From NCBI RefSeq assembly GCF_027853245.1, contig NZ_JAPTZM010000001.1: a stretch of DNA of 64,000 nucleotides. One strand, written 5' to 3'. This DNA comes from Atlantibacter subterraneus (GTDB lineage: Bacteria; Pseudomonadota; Gammaproteobacteria; Enterobacterales; Enterobacteriaceae). Position numbers and translations under genes: made by a program. The notes beneath the pieces were generated by a model. That model ran no database searches. It had not been told where the DNA came from and saw only the letters and a program-made list of their open reading frames with translations. Position 1 is the first letter of the stretch; each line of letters opens with the position of its first letter. Below are positions 34,494 to 43,309 of the stretch, in pieces.

Positions 34494-36008
34494 TCAGGCG
34501 ACAGCCTGGCTGATTTTTGGCATCGCAAGGCTTAGGGCGTCTTGTTCGCAAGCCTCGTTATGCAGTAACTCCCCGGCGACTTCCCCTTCACGCATCACGA
34601 TGATGCGGTCAGCCACCCCGAGCACTTCTGGCAGGTCGCTGGAGGCGAACAGCACCGCCACGCCCTGCGCCGCCAGCGCATAGATAACGTTATAAATTTC
34701 GTGCTTCGCCCCCACGTCGATACCGCGCGTTGGCTCATCCAGCAAAATGACCTTCATCTCTTCCGACAGCCAGCGGCCTAAAATCGCCTTCTGCTGGTTA
34801 CCCCCCGATAGGTTCATGATCAGCTGCCCGGCGGTCGGCGTTTTAATATTGAGCGACTTAATATGGTGCTGGGCGTTTTGCGCCTCCCAGCCGTTGTTAA
34901 TCAGGCATCCGGCGCTGATATGCTTGCGGCGGGCACTGATGTTGATGTTGTCCTGCACTGAGTGCACCGGAATAATGCCGTCCGCTTTGCGGTCTTCCGG
35001 GCACAGCATCATGCCGGAGCGGATCGCGTCGCCAGGTGCCCGAATATTGACCGGCTGGCCATCGATATAAATCTGGCCGTCAGTAATGCGGGTGCCGCCG
35101 AACATGCCTTTCATCAGTTCACTGCGCCCTGCCCCGACCAGGCCGAACAGCCCAACGATTTCGCCGCTGCGTACCGACAGGGAGATGGGCGTGCGCACGC
35201 CTGGTGCCTTCACGTTTTCCAGACGCAGCCGTTCCGGCCCATACTCGCGCGGTTTCCAGCCGTAGATGTCGCCGATTTCGCGTCCGACCATCGCCTGCAC
35301 CAGTTTGTCGTGGTTGACCTGCGCCATATCGTCGAAGGTGCAGACGTAGCGGCCATCTTTAAACACCGTGATGGCATCGCTGAGCGCGAAGATCTCTTCC
35401 ATACGGTGGGAGACATACAGGATCACGCGCCCTTCGTTGCGCAGTTCGCGGATCACCCGAAATAAGTTTTCAATTTCCCGCGCCGATAGCGAACTGGTAG
35501 GTTCGTCAAAGGCGATAACTTTGGCGTTGCGCGCCAGCGCTTTAGCAATTTCCACCATCTGCCACTGCCCGATAGACAGGTACTTGAGCGGCGTTTGCGG
35601 ATCGATATCCAGCCCTAAATGTTCCAGCTGCAGTTTGGCCTCGTAGTTGAGCAATGACCGGTTCACAAAGCCCATTTTGTGGGGGATCTGGCCCAGATAG
35701 ATGTTCTCGGCCACGGTCATCTCCGGTACCAGGTGCAGTTCCTGGTAGATGATCGCCACACCCGCGTTCAGCGCCTGAGTGGTATCGGCAAACGCCACGT
35801 CCTGGCCTTTCAGGGCGATGGTGCCCGTGGTTGGGGTGTAGTTGCCGCTGAGAATTTTTAACAGGGTCGATTTCCCCGCGCCGTTTTCGCCCATCAGCGC
35901 ATGAACCTGCCCGGCATGGCAGTCAAAACTGATATCTGATAGCGCTTTCACGCCCGGGAAGGTTTTCCCGATACCGCGGAAAGAGAGCCAGGGTGTTGAT
36001 TGCTGCAT
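34494..36008 (-). CDS. araG: L-arabinose ABC transporter ATPase AraG
   Basis: A 504-residue double ATPase. The first nucleotide-binding domain has GENGAGKSTLLKIL, LSIGQWQMVEIAKAL and AFDEPTSSLS. The second has GLVGAGRSELMKG in place of a classical Walker A, and LSGGNQQKAILGRWL and LLDEPTRGID. ATG 36008 (MQQSTPWLSF) matches the E. coli protein. A hairpin separates it from araF, which would keep ATPase levels below binding-protein levels. Confidence 0.97.
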   Translation of the reverse strand: MQQSTPWLSFRGIGKTFPGVKALSDISFDCHAGQVHALMGENGAGKSTLLKILSGNYTPTTGTIALKGQDVAFADTTQALNAGVAIIYQELHLVPEMTVAENIYLGQIPHKMGFVNRSLLNYEAKLQLEHLGLDIDPQTPLKYLSIGQWQMVEIAKALARNAKVIAFDEPTSSLSAREIENLFRVIRELRNEGRVILYVSHRMEEIFALSDAITVFKDGRYVCTFDDMAQVNHDKLVQAMVGREIGDIYGWKPREYGPERLRLENVKAPGVRTPISLSVRSGEIVGLFGLVGAGRSELMKGMFGGTRITDGQIYIDGQPVNIRAPGDAIRSGMMLCPEDRKADGIIPVHSVQDNINISARRKHISAGCLINNGWEAQNAQHHIKSLNIKTPTAGQLIMNLSGGNQQKAILGRWLSEEMKVILLDEPTRGIDVGAKHEIYNVIYALAAQGVAVLFASSDLPEVLGVADRIIVMREGEVAGELLHNEACEQDALSLAMPKISQAVA

Positions 36009-36025
36009 AACGCCTCCACAAACCA

Positions 36026-36057
36026 CCAAAAAGGCGAGCGCACCTGCGGCGCTCGCC
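36026..36057 (-). terminator. Intercistronic hairpin between araF and araG
   Basis: A 9-bp GC-rich stem (36057-36049 with 36041-36033, arm GGCGAGCGC) with a 7-base loop, followed on the minus strand by five T residues. It probably acts as an attenuator and 3' stabiliser of the araF message, as in other operons led by an abundant binding protein. Confidence 0.8.
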
Positions 36058-36065
36058 CTACGACA

Positions 36066-37055
36066 TTACTTACCGCCTAAACCTTTTTTAGCGAGCTCTT
36101 CTTTGAAGTTGTCGCGGGTAATCAGCACCACGTCGGTGACTTCAGTGAATTTCTCTGGCTCAACGCCTTTGGTCACCCAGTTGTAAAGCATTTCGCTGGA
36201 TTTGTAGCCGTGTACGTCCGGGCTTGGCAGCAGCGAGCCGTAGAAGCCGGTGGCCTGCGCTTTAGACAGTTCGCTCACCGCATCAACGCCGTTGATGCCA
36301 ATGCCGATCACGTCCGGCGCTTTAAAGCCCTGGCCTTCGGTGGCACGTACGCCGCCCAGCACGGTGTTATCGTTCATACCGACGATCAGCCAGTGTTTTA
36401 CTTCCGGATGCTGAACCAGCATAGAGTTAGCAGCATCGAAGGCGCCTGGGATATCGTTAGACTTGGTGGGAACCTGGTAGATCTGTTTTTCCGGGAATCC
36501 GGCGGCTTTCAGCGCGTCCATGGAACCGCCGGTACGACGGCGCGCGGTATCCAGTTCGTTAGCGGTAATCGCCATCACGGCGGTTTCTTTCACATCCCAG
36601 CCGCGTTTCTGCATCTCTTTATACAGTTCCTGGCCCTGGCGCTCGCCGATTTTGGTCGCCGCCATCATTACCAGCGGAACGGTATCCATCGGCTTGCCTT
36701 TGGCGTTAACAAACTGGTCATCCACGGCGATGACCTTCATGTCGTAGCCACGGGCTTTAGCGACAATCGCCGAGCCCAGCTTCGGGTCTGGCGTACAAAT
36801 CACGAAGCCTTTCGCGCCGCTGGCCGCCAGGCTGTCAATGGCGTTAAGGGTTTTCTCACCGTCAGGCACCGCGATTTTGATCACTTCAAAACCTAAATCC
36901 TTGCCGGCCTTATCAGCAAATTTCCATTCCGTCTGGAACCATGGCTCCTCAGGCTGTTTCACCAGAAAACCCAGCTTCATGGTTTCTGCGATAGCGGATT
37001 GTGACATAACGGCAGCCAGACCGATGGCTGCCAGAGCTTTAGTAAATTTGTGCAT
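36066..37055 (-). CDS. araF: Periplasmic L-arabinose-binding protein AraF
   Basis: A 329-residue exported binding protein of the high-affinity arabinose transporter. The signal peptide MHKFTKALAAIGLAAVMSQS is cleaved near AIA-ET. The mature protein is almost identical to E. coli AraF, including KQPEEPWFQTEWKFAD and TANELDTARRRTGGSMDALK. ATG 37055 was preferred over an upstream extension. It is first in araFGH and the upstream region carries AraC-type half-sites. Confidence 0.97.
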   Translation of the reverse strand: MHKFTKALAAIGLAAVMSQSAIAETMKLGFLVKQPEEPWFQTEWKFADKAGKDLGFEVIKIAVPDGEKTLNAIDSLAASGAKGFVICTPDPKLGSAIVAKARGYDMKVIAVDDQFVNAKGKPMDTVPLVMMAATKIGERQGQELYKEMQKRGWDVKETAVMAITANELDTARRRTGGSMDALKAAGFPEKQIYQVPTKSNDIPGAFDAANSMLVQHPEVKHWLIVGMNDNTVLGGVRATEGQGFKAPDVIGIGINGVDAVSELSKAQATGFYGSLLPSPDVHGYKSSEMLYNWVTKGVEPEKFTEVTDVVLITRDNFKEELAKKGLGGK

Positions 37056-37761
37056 GAGCAACTCCAGCTTTAGTTTTCTTTTTGCAGGGTAATGAATCAT
37101 TAAAATCTTTACTAAAAGGCTTTAAAACAACGCATTAGCTTTTCTGAGGTTCAACGTGCTATTGCTGCGGATAGTATTAGCGGGAAATTGATTATCCATA
37201 GGAGAGCGAAATCACATCGCAGAATTTCAGTAAAACAGTGCATAGATTCAGCGATAAAGAACATAAAATTTGGTTAATTTGTATGATGATTAATTTAACA
37301 ATAACTGAATTATCCATATTCATAGCTCGACAATCCTTGCCATGAAGTAGAGCCGTGACGGCAACTCAAAAAGCGAGCCGCAAGATCTTCACCAGGGTTG
37401 CTTATTGTCGAGTGTAAATAAGAAAACCCTGAAGAATTTGCAAGAATTCATTTCAGGGCTAAATGATTTTGAATGTTGTATACGATCTAAATATAACTCC
37501 CTAACCAAGGGAATTTCAGGCAATTACCGATTTCATTCATCTCCATTAATTGCGAGACAGGTTCCAATATCGAAACAACATCACAGAATAGCCGCGTGTA
37601 TTAATGAGATAGTGAGCGTATCCTGTAAAAAATGAGGAACAAATCAGTCAGTAAATAGGGCATTCGCTCATTGCGTAATGCGCTCACAATAGCCAGATAT
37701 CGATCGCGACCTCTTTTACGAGATATAAGCTTTCAGTCACAAGAAGAAATAAGGACATCAT
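37056..37761. other. Intergenic region between araF and ftnB
   Basis: About 700 bases, AT-rich. The left part contains araF control sites. A 76-codon frame at 37405-37635 starts with TTG and has no ribosome site, so I do not call it. The E. coli genes found near ftnB (yecJ, azuC) were not recognised. AAGGA precedes ftnB. Confidence 0.5.
37193..37318. promoter_or_regulatory. AraC-type half-sites upstream of araF
   Basis: TTATCCATA, the core of the E. coli AraC I1/O1 half-site (TAGC...TATCCATA), occurs at about 37192-37200 and again at 37310-37318. The first is preceded by TAGC (37178-37181 region). The spacing of about 118 bases suggests two regulator-bound regions, as described for E. coli araFGH. 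Confidence 0.6.
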
Positions 37762-38259
37762 ATGATCACTAGCGGAATGGTACAAAAACTCAACGCCCAA
37801 ATGAATCATGAGTTTTACACGTCAAATATGTATCTCCAGCTTAGCGAATGGTGTAGCCAGCAAGAACTCAACGGTACCGCCGTATTTTTGCGACACCAGG
37901 CACAAAATACCGTCACGCAAATGATGCGCATGTTTGAATATATTAAAAACAGCGGCGCAACCCCCCTCCTGAAAGAGCAGCCCAGGTGCAGCCATTGCGT
38001 CACGCTGGAAGATATGTTTGAACAAATGGTTAAGGACTACCATCATCGCATCCAGGCGCTGGCGACCCTGACCGACGAGGCGCGTGCAGCCAACGACACC
38101 GCGGCAATCAGCTTTTTAGCGACGTTTAAAAAAGAAGAACTGGTCGACGGCACGCTGCTGCAGGTTATCCTCGATGAAGTCCGCAGCGCCAAAAAAGCGG
38201 GTGTTAACATGCAGCAAACCGACAAGCAGTTGCTCGGCGTAATCGATCTTTATCATTGA
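37762..38259 (+). CDS. ftnB: Ferritin-like protein FtnB
   Basis: A 165-residue four-helix ferritin-family protein. It closely follows E. coli FtnB in length and sequence: LNAQMNHEFYTSNMYLQLSEWC, QNTVTQMMRMFEYIKNSGATP and LLLQ-like VILDEVRSAKKAG. As in FtnB, some canonical ferroxidase ligands are replaced, so iron storage may be weak; a role in Fe-S repair and oxidative stress is reported for Salmonella FtnB. ftnB next to araF is the E. coli order. Confidence 0.92.
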   Translation: MITSGMVQKLNAQMNHEFYTSNMYLQLSEWCSQQELNGTAVFLRHQAQNTVTQMMRMFEYIKNSGATPLLKEQPRCSHCVTLEDMFEQMVKDYHHRIQALATLTDEARAANDTAAISFLATFKKEELVDGTLLQVILDEVRSAKKAGVNMQQTDKQLLGVIDLYH

Positions 38260-38273
38260 TCAATTTTTGCCAC

Positions 38274-38296
38274 AGAGGAGGTTTCGCACCTCCTCT
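38274..38296 (+). terminator. Terminator after ftnB
   Basis: AGAGGAGG (38274-38281) and CCTCCTCT (38289-38296) form an 8-bp stem with a 7-base loop, 14 bases after the ftnB stop; no strong T-run. Confidence 0.6.
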
Positions 38297-38634
38297 CGTT
38301 ATCCGGCTTTCCCTCATCGTCAGCGATTTATGCTATTAATGCGCTATAAGGCAAAATCATTATTTGATAGTTATCTTTATTATCTCAGATCAATAAATAC
38401 CGTCACCCTGCCCGGGTCGATTATTTATGTCGGCTATATCTCAAATTTCACTGATATATTCCCTGCCGATAACGCCGTCATACAGGTTATTTAATTTCAT
38501 TTTTAATGTTAAAAAAAGGTAATTAAACGAACTATTAATCTTATCTTTCCACAAATCAGATCTACCTCTCAATGAGTACACTTACAATTTGTAATGCTTA
38601 AGCGATTCACGCGTTTAAACATTCAAGGATTGTT
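38297..38634. other. Intergenic region, synteny junction
   Basis: About 340 AT-rich bases between ftnB and the dicarboxylate transporter. No ORF with a ribosome site and no clear FNR box (TTGAT-N4-ATCAA) was seen. AAGGA at 38624-38628 serves the transporter gene. Confidence 0.45.
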
Positions 38635-39978
38635 ATGATCACCATCGAGTTTATCGTCATTATTCTCTGCCTGCTGGTAGGTACTCGCTTCGGCGGTATG
38701 GGGTTGGGTCTTATTAGCGGCATTGGATTATTTCTATTAACGTTTATTTTCGGTCTGGAACCTGGAAAACCGCCTGTCGATGTCATGCTGACCATCCTTG
38801 CGGTAATCGGCTGCGCCGCCACGCTGCAAACGGCGGGCGGGCTGAACGTGATGATGCAGTTTGCGGAAAAGCTGCTGCGCCGTCACCCACAGCACATCAC
38901 CCTACTGGCCCCGTTCACTACCTGGACCCTGACTTTCCTGTGCGGCACCGGGCATGTGGTTTACACCATGTTCCCGATTATCGCCGATATCGCGCTGAAA
39001 AAAGGCATCCGCCCGGAACGCCCGATGGCAGTTGCCTCTATTGCCTCGCAGATGGCCATCACCGCCTCCCCGGTCTCTGTTGCGGTGGTATCGCTGGTGT
39101 CGATCATCGCGGCGAACCACGGTGTGGGCCAGGCATTCGGCATTCTGGAAATTTTAGCAGTGTCGGTGCCAGCATCGCTGTTTGGCGTGCTGATTGCCGC
39201 GCTGTGGAGCCTGCGTCGCGGTAAAGATCTTGAGAATGACCCGGAATTCCAGGAAAAAATCAAAGATCCGAAGCAGCGGGAATTTATCTTCGGTTCCACC
39301 GAAACCCTGATGAACCAGGTGTTCCCGAAACAGGCCTGGTGGTCTACCTGGATTTTCTTTGCCGGGATCCTCGTGGTGGTGCTGCTTGGCGCGATGCAGG
39401 ATTTGCGTCCGGCGTTTGAAGTCAAAGGCGTGATGAAGCCGCTCTCCATGAACCTGGTGATCCAGATGATGATGCTGATCGCCGGTGCGGTGATGCTGAT
39501 CGTCTGTAAAGTCAATCCGGCGTCGATTTCTAACGGCGCGGTATTCAAAGCCGGGATGGTGGCGATTTTCTCGGTATTCGGCGTGGCGTGGATGAGTGAC
39601 ACCTTTTTCCAGGCGCATCTTGATGAACTGAAAATGGCGCTGGAAGGCGTGGTGAAAAGCCATCCGTGGACCTATGCGCTGGTGCTGTTCCTGGTTTCCA
39701 AACTGGTGAACAGCCAGGCGGCGGCGCTAACGGCGGTAGCCCCGATGGGCCTGATGCTGGGCGTCGAGCCAAAAATGCTGATTGCCTTTTTCCCGGCCTC
39801 TTATGGCTACTTTATTCTGCCGACCTACCCGAGCGACCTGGCCTGTATCGGCTTTGACCGTTCCGGCACTACCCGCATCGGCAAATACATTCTTAACCAC
39901 AGCTTTATTATCCCGGGCCTTATCGGCGTGAGCTGCGCCTGCGTAGCCAGTTACCTGCTGGTCTCCGCCCTGTTCTGA
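38635..39978 (+). CDS. C4-dicarboxylate transporter, DcuA/DcuB family
   Basis: A 447-residue inner-membrane carrier with about ten to twelve helices. It matches the DcuA/DcuB family in the blocks PGKPPVDVML, CGTGHVVYT, IRPERPMAVASI, ASPVSVAVVSLVS, DLRPAFEVKG, LVSKLVNSQAAAL, YGYFILPTYPSDLA and FDRSGTTRIGKYILNHSFI. The family exchanges fumarate, malate or aspartate for succinate during anaerobic growth. It is divergent from both DcuA and DcuB and is probably a further paralogue, so I give no symbol. It stands alone, ended by a strong terminator. Confidence 0.9.
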   Translation: MITIEFIVIILCLLVGTRFGGMGLGLISGIGLFLLTFIFGLEPGKPPVDVMLTILAVIGCAATLQTAGGLNVMMQFAEKLLRRHPQHITLLAPFTTWTLTFLCGTGHVVYTMFPIIADIALKKGIRPERPMAVASIASQMAITASPVSVAVVSLVSIIAANHGVGQAFGILEILAVSVPASLFGVLIAALWSLRRGKDLENDPEFQEKIKDPKQREFIFGSTETLMNQVFPKQAWWSTWIFFAGILVVVLLGAMQDLRPAFEVKGVMKPLSMNLVIQMMMLIAGAVMLIVCKVNPASISNGAVFKAGMVAIFSVFGVAWMSDTFFQAHLDELKMALEGVVKSHPWTYALVLFLVSKLVNSQAAALTAVAPMGLMLGVEPKMLIAFFPASYGYFILPTYPSDLACIGFDRSGTTRIGKYILNHSFIIPGLIGVSCACVASYLLVSALF

Positions 39979-39989
39979 CCGCTAAAAAA

Positions 39990-40019
39990 CAACAAACCCG
40001 CGCGTACGCGGGTTTGTTG
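39990..40019. terminator. Bidirectional terminator between dcu-type gene and phoH
   Basis: CAACAAACCCGCG (39990-40002) pairs perfectly with CGCGGGTTTGTTG (40007-40019), a 13-bp stem with a CGTA loop, after a run of A residues and between convergent genes. Confidence 0.92.
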
Positions 40020-40033
40020 ATCAAGGAGAAACG

Positions 40034-40822
40034 TTAGCCATACGCGCGTAGCGTCCGCTGGCACAGGGCCGAACGCACGCAGTCATCTTTGCCGAAGCGT
40101 ACCACGCTAATCATTTCATCATCTTCAAAACGTTCGAGCGCATCGCTCAATCCCGAGCGAACACCGGATGGCAAATCACACTGGGTAATATCGCCATTAA
40201 CGATCACCGTGACGTTTTCCCCGAGGCGGGTCAAAAACATTTTCATTTGGGCCGCCGTGACGTTCTGAGCCTCGTCCAGAATCACCACCGCATTCTCAAA
40301 GGTCCGTCCGCGCATGTAGGCAAAGGGCGCGATCTCGACCTTACCAATCTCCGGACGCAGGCAGTACTGCATAAAGGATGCACCCAGCCGTTTCACCAGC
40401 GCGTCATAGACGGGGCGGAAATACGGGGCAAACTTCTCGGAGATGTCGCCGGGCAAAAAGCCGAGGTCTTCGTCGGCCTGTAATACCGGGCGGGTCACGA
40501 TAATCCTGTCGACATCCTTATGTATCAGGGCCTCCGCGGCTTTCGCCGCACTGATAAACGTCTTGCCGCATCCGGCTTCGCCGGTGGCGAATATCAGTTT
40601 TTTGCTTTCAATGGCGTTGAGATAACTTTCCTGGGCGTCAGTACGCGCCACTATCGGCGAAGCGTCGCGACTGTCGCGCGCCATGCCAATAGCTTCAACA
40701 CCACTCATCTGCACAAGCGAGGTGACCGATTCTTCTTCACGTTGTTTATGACTCCGTGAGTCGCGTCTCAGCACACGTTTTGCTTCGCGACGAGCTTTGA
40801 TCACTGCTTTTTGTCTTCCCAT
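40034..40822 (-). CDS. phoH: PhoH-family ATPase
   Basis: A 262-residue cytoplasmic P-loop ATPase related to superfamily 1 helicase cores. The Walker A motif GEAGCGKTFI is at residues 81-90. TRPVLQADEDLGFLPGD and the Walker B VVILDEAQNVTAAQ follow. ATG 40822 (MGRQKAVIKARREAK) gives a basic N-terminus. E. coli phoH belongs to the phosphate-starvation regulon. In E. coli it lies near putA/putP, as here. Confidence 0.92.
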   Translation of the reverse strand: MGRQKAVIKARREAKRVLRRDSRSHKQREEESVTSLVQMSGVEAIGMARDSRDASPIVARTDAQESYLNAIESKKLIFATGEAGCGKTFISAAKAAEALIHKDVDRIIVTRPVLQADEDLGFLPGDISEKFAPYFRPVYDALVKRLGASFMQYCLRPEIGKVEIAPFAYMRGRTFENAVVILDEAQNVTAAQMKMFLTRLGENVTVIVNGDITQCDLPSGVRSGLSDALERFEDDEMISVVRFGKDDCVRSALCQRTLRAYG

Positions 40823-41215
40823 GGATGGCACCTTGAATAGTTGGTTTACATATTACGCAATGCCTGACGGCACGCGTTGATGCGCACGAACATATGAGGT
40901 TTGGCTTCCTTTTAAGCCATAGACTGCCGGTTAGAGTGACACGTCGGGAAACCGCCGTATCAAACACATCGGTAAAAAACGCGAAAGAGAGAAAATTGAT
41001 GGTGAAGAATGCGTTACCGGGAGAGGGCTCACCCGGTGAGAGTGTGGAACGTTGAAAAAGGGTTTGTCCATTACAGGACGCTGTCATCCGCGATCTCCAT
41101 AGTGAATCCGGGTTCACAACCGGGAACTACCGCATAACTTATCTCTACACTAAAATTTAGCATAACTACAACAAATATTTTACTTATCTACAACGATTCT
41201 TCACACCTGCTGATG

Positions 41216-41230
41216 TGACAGTTATGACAG
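41216..41230 (-). promoter_or_regulatory. Weak PhoB-box-like repeat upstream of phoH
   Basis: On the minus strand CTGTCATAACTGTCA (41230-41216) holds two CTGTCA words nine bases apart. The PhoB box normally has 11-base spacing, so this is only a near match, supported by phoH being a phosphate-starvation gene. Confidence 0.3.
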
Positions 41231-41324
41231 GAAAATTTTACAGATTTATTTCAACCGGATAGTCATACAAAAAATTTATGGATTAATCGTTAGCAAATGA
41301 AAAATTTAGCGCCGCTTCCTCCAT

Positions 41325-41350
41325 AAAAGCCAGCCGGGAATTCCCGGCTG
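41325..41350 (-). terminator. Rho-independent terminator of putP
   Basis: CAGCCGGGAATTCCCGGCTG (41331-41350) is a perfect 20-base palindrome, followed on the minus strand by GCTTTT, 27 bases after putP. Confidence 0.88.
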
Positions 41351-41376
41351 ACTGTTTGATTATGGTGTTAAATCGA

Positions 41377-42885
41377 TTACTGCGCCTGAAGTTTTGACGG
41401 AGCCGGAGAATGATACACATCATCCGCCTTTTCAAAGCGTTCGATCATAGTTTTTGACGGCGCTTTGCCCATCAGGCTGACCACCACGATACCGAGCGTG
41501 GCGAAGATAAAGCCCGGAATGATTTCGTACAGGTTAAACCAGGCGAACTGTTTCCAGACGATCACCGTTACCGCACCGATAATCATGCCTACCAGCGCGC
41601 CGTTACGGGTCATGCGCGACCACATCACCGAGAGCAGTACTACCGGGCCAAACGCCGCGCCGAAGCCTGCCCACGCATAGCTGACCAGGCCGAGTACGCG
41701 GTTATCCGGGTTCGCTGCCAGGGCAATCGCCACCAGCGCCACCACCAGTACCATTAATCGCCCTACCCACACCAGTTCACGCTGGCTGGCATGCTTGCGG
41801 AAAAACGCTTTATACAGATCTTCCGTGATGGCGCTGGAGCACACCAGCAGCTGGCAGCTCAGAGTGGACATCACTGCCGCGAGGATAGCGGACAGCAGGA
41901 TACCGGCAATCCACGGGTTAAACAGGATCTGCGCCAGCTCGATAAACACGCGCTCGCTGTTCTGATTAACCGAGGTGGCCAGCGCCGGGTTATTGGTAAA
42001 GTAGGCGATGCCGAAGAAGCCCACCGCTACCGCACCCGCCAGGCACAGGATCATCCAGGTCATGCTGATACGGCGCGCGTTAACGATGGTGTGATGGGAA
42101 TCCGCCGCCATAAAGCGCGCCAGGATATGCGGCTGACCGAAGTAGCCCAGCCCCCAGCCCATCAGCGAAATGATCGCCACCAGGTTAAGGCCCTTGAGCA
42201 TATCGACGTTTTCGATGCTTTTCTGTTTGATCACTTCCATCGAATCATCCAGGCCGCCCACCGCGAAAATCACGATAACCGGCGTCAGGATCAGCGCGAA
42301 AATCATCAGGCTGGCCTGCACGGTATCGGTCCAGCTCACCGCCAGGAAACCGCCGATAAAGGTGTACAGAATGGTCGCGGCCGCACCGGCCCACAGCGCC
42401 GTTTCGTAGCTCATGCCAAAGGTGCTTTCGAACAGGCGTGCGCCGGCCACAATGCCCGATGCGCAATAGATGGTGAAGAACACCAGAATCACTACCGCAG
42501 AGATGATGCGCAGAACGCGGCTGTTATCTTCGAAACGCCCGGTGAAATAATCCGGTAACGTTAGGGCGTTATTGTTGTATTCGGTGTGAACGCGCAAACG
42601 CCCGGCCACCAGCTTCCAGTTGATCCAGGCGCCCACGGTCAGGCCGATGGCGATCCAGCTTTCCGAGATCCCGGCGATAAAAATCGCGCCAGGCAGGCCC
42701 ATCAGCAGCCAGCCGGACATATCCGACGCCCCTGCGGACAGCGCAGTGACCAGGCTGCCGAGACGGCGTCCGCCGAGGATATAGTCATCAAAGTTTTTGG
42801 TCGAACGCCAGGCGATAAACCCTATCAATATCATGCCAAAGATATAAACCAGGAAAGTCACCACCATAGGTGTGCTTGTCGTCAT
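41377..42885 (-). CDS. putP: Sodium/proline symporter PutP
   Basis: A 502-residue sodium:solute symporter with about 13 transmembrane helices that brings in proline for catabolism by PutA. It has the family stretches GASDMSGWLLMGLPGA, GWGLGYFGQPHILARFMA and ILAAVMSTLSCQLLVCSSAI. Length equals E. coli PutP. It is divergent from putA across a shared control region with PutA operators. Confidence 0.97.
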   Translation of the reverse strand: MTTSTPMVVTFLVYIFGMILIGFIAWRSTKNFDDYILGGRRLGSLVTALSAGASDMSGWLLMGLPGAIFIAGISESWIAIGLTVGAWINWKLVAGRLRVHTEYNNNALTLPDYFTGRFEDNSRVLRIISAVVILVFFTIYCASGIVAGARLFESTFGMSYETALWAGAAATILYTFIGGFLAVSWTDTVQASLMIFALILTPVIVIFAVGGLDDSMEVIKQKSIENVDMLKGLNLVAIISLMGWGLGYFGQPHILARFMAADSHHTIVNARRISMTWMILCLAGAVAVGFFGIAYFTNNPALATSVNQNSERVFIELAQILFNPWIAGILLSAILAAVMSTLSCQLLVCSSAITEDLYKAFFRKHASQRELVWVGRLMVLVVALVAIALAANPDNRVLGLVSYAWAGFGAAFGPVVLLSVMWSRMTRNGALVGMIIGAVTVIVWKQFAWFNLYEIIPGFIFATLGIVVVSLMGKAPSKTMIERFEKADDVYHSPAPSKLQAQ

Positions 42886-43309
42886 GCAAATCTCTCCAAA
42901 TGGGATCCCGCACGGTGTTACCCGTACGTTTATTGGCCGCCGGAACGCAGCAGCTTCGTTATAGTTACTCTTTAAGGAGCAGTATCCTGCCGTAAGCGGT
43001 TTTCATTCACAATCGATTTAACACCTCATTCACAACAAATTCACCCCAGAAACTGCACGTCTTTTTCAGAGGTTGCACTTGCTCACGCTTTTAGCCGGTT
43101 GCACCGGGTAAAAGTGTTAAGTCGCCCGTATTTCTTAGGCTACCGCCACGAATGTGTTTTTGATCATCGCGTTTTCTTATTTAACAATTCATTCATTTTT
43201 TGGCTTGCTACTCAGGTCACATTTAACATGGTTGCACAAAGTTGCAACATGTTGGATATTGCCGGTACTTGATTACAAAACAGCAATAATTAAAACGGGA
43301 GTTAACAAC
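42886..43309. promoter_or_regulatory. putP-putA divergent control region with PutA operators
   Basis: A 424-base region between divergent genes. The PutA recognition word GTTGCA occurs at 43072-43077, 43098-43103, 43231-43236 and 43241-43246; three of these continue as GTTGCAC. E. coli PutA binds several GTTGCA sites in the same region to repress both genes when proline is absent. The two right-hand sites are 10 bases apart, so they lie on one DNA face. Confidence 0.85.

Larger units (their letters stand above)
40823..41376. other. Intergenic region between putP and phoH
   Basis: About 550 bases with no supported gene. A 123-codon minus-strand frame overlaps phoH out of frame and is judged a shadow. 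The region must hold the phoH promoter; two TGACAG words and the putP terminator are described separately. In E. coli the efeUOB genes lie between putP and phoH; they are absent here. Confidence 0.5.

Noticed and set aside
37405..37635. A 76-codon frame between araF and ftnB
   Set aside because: Starts with TTG, no Shine-Dalgarno sequence, no recognisable features.
40746..41117. A 123-codon minus-strand frame upstream of and overlapping phoH
   Set aside because: Overlaps phoH out of frame, has odd composition and no ribosome site.
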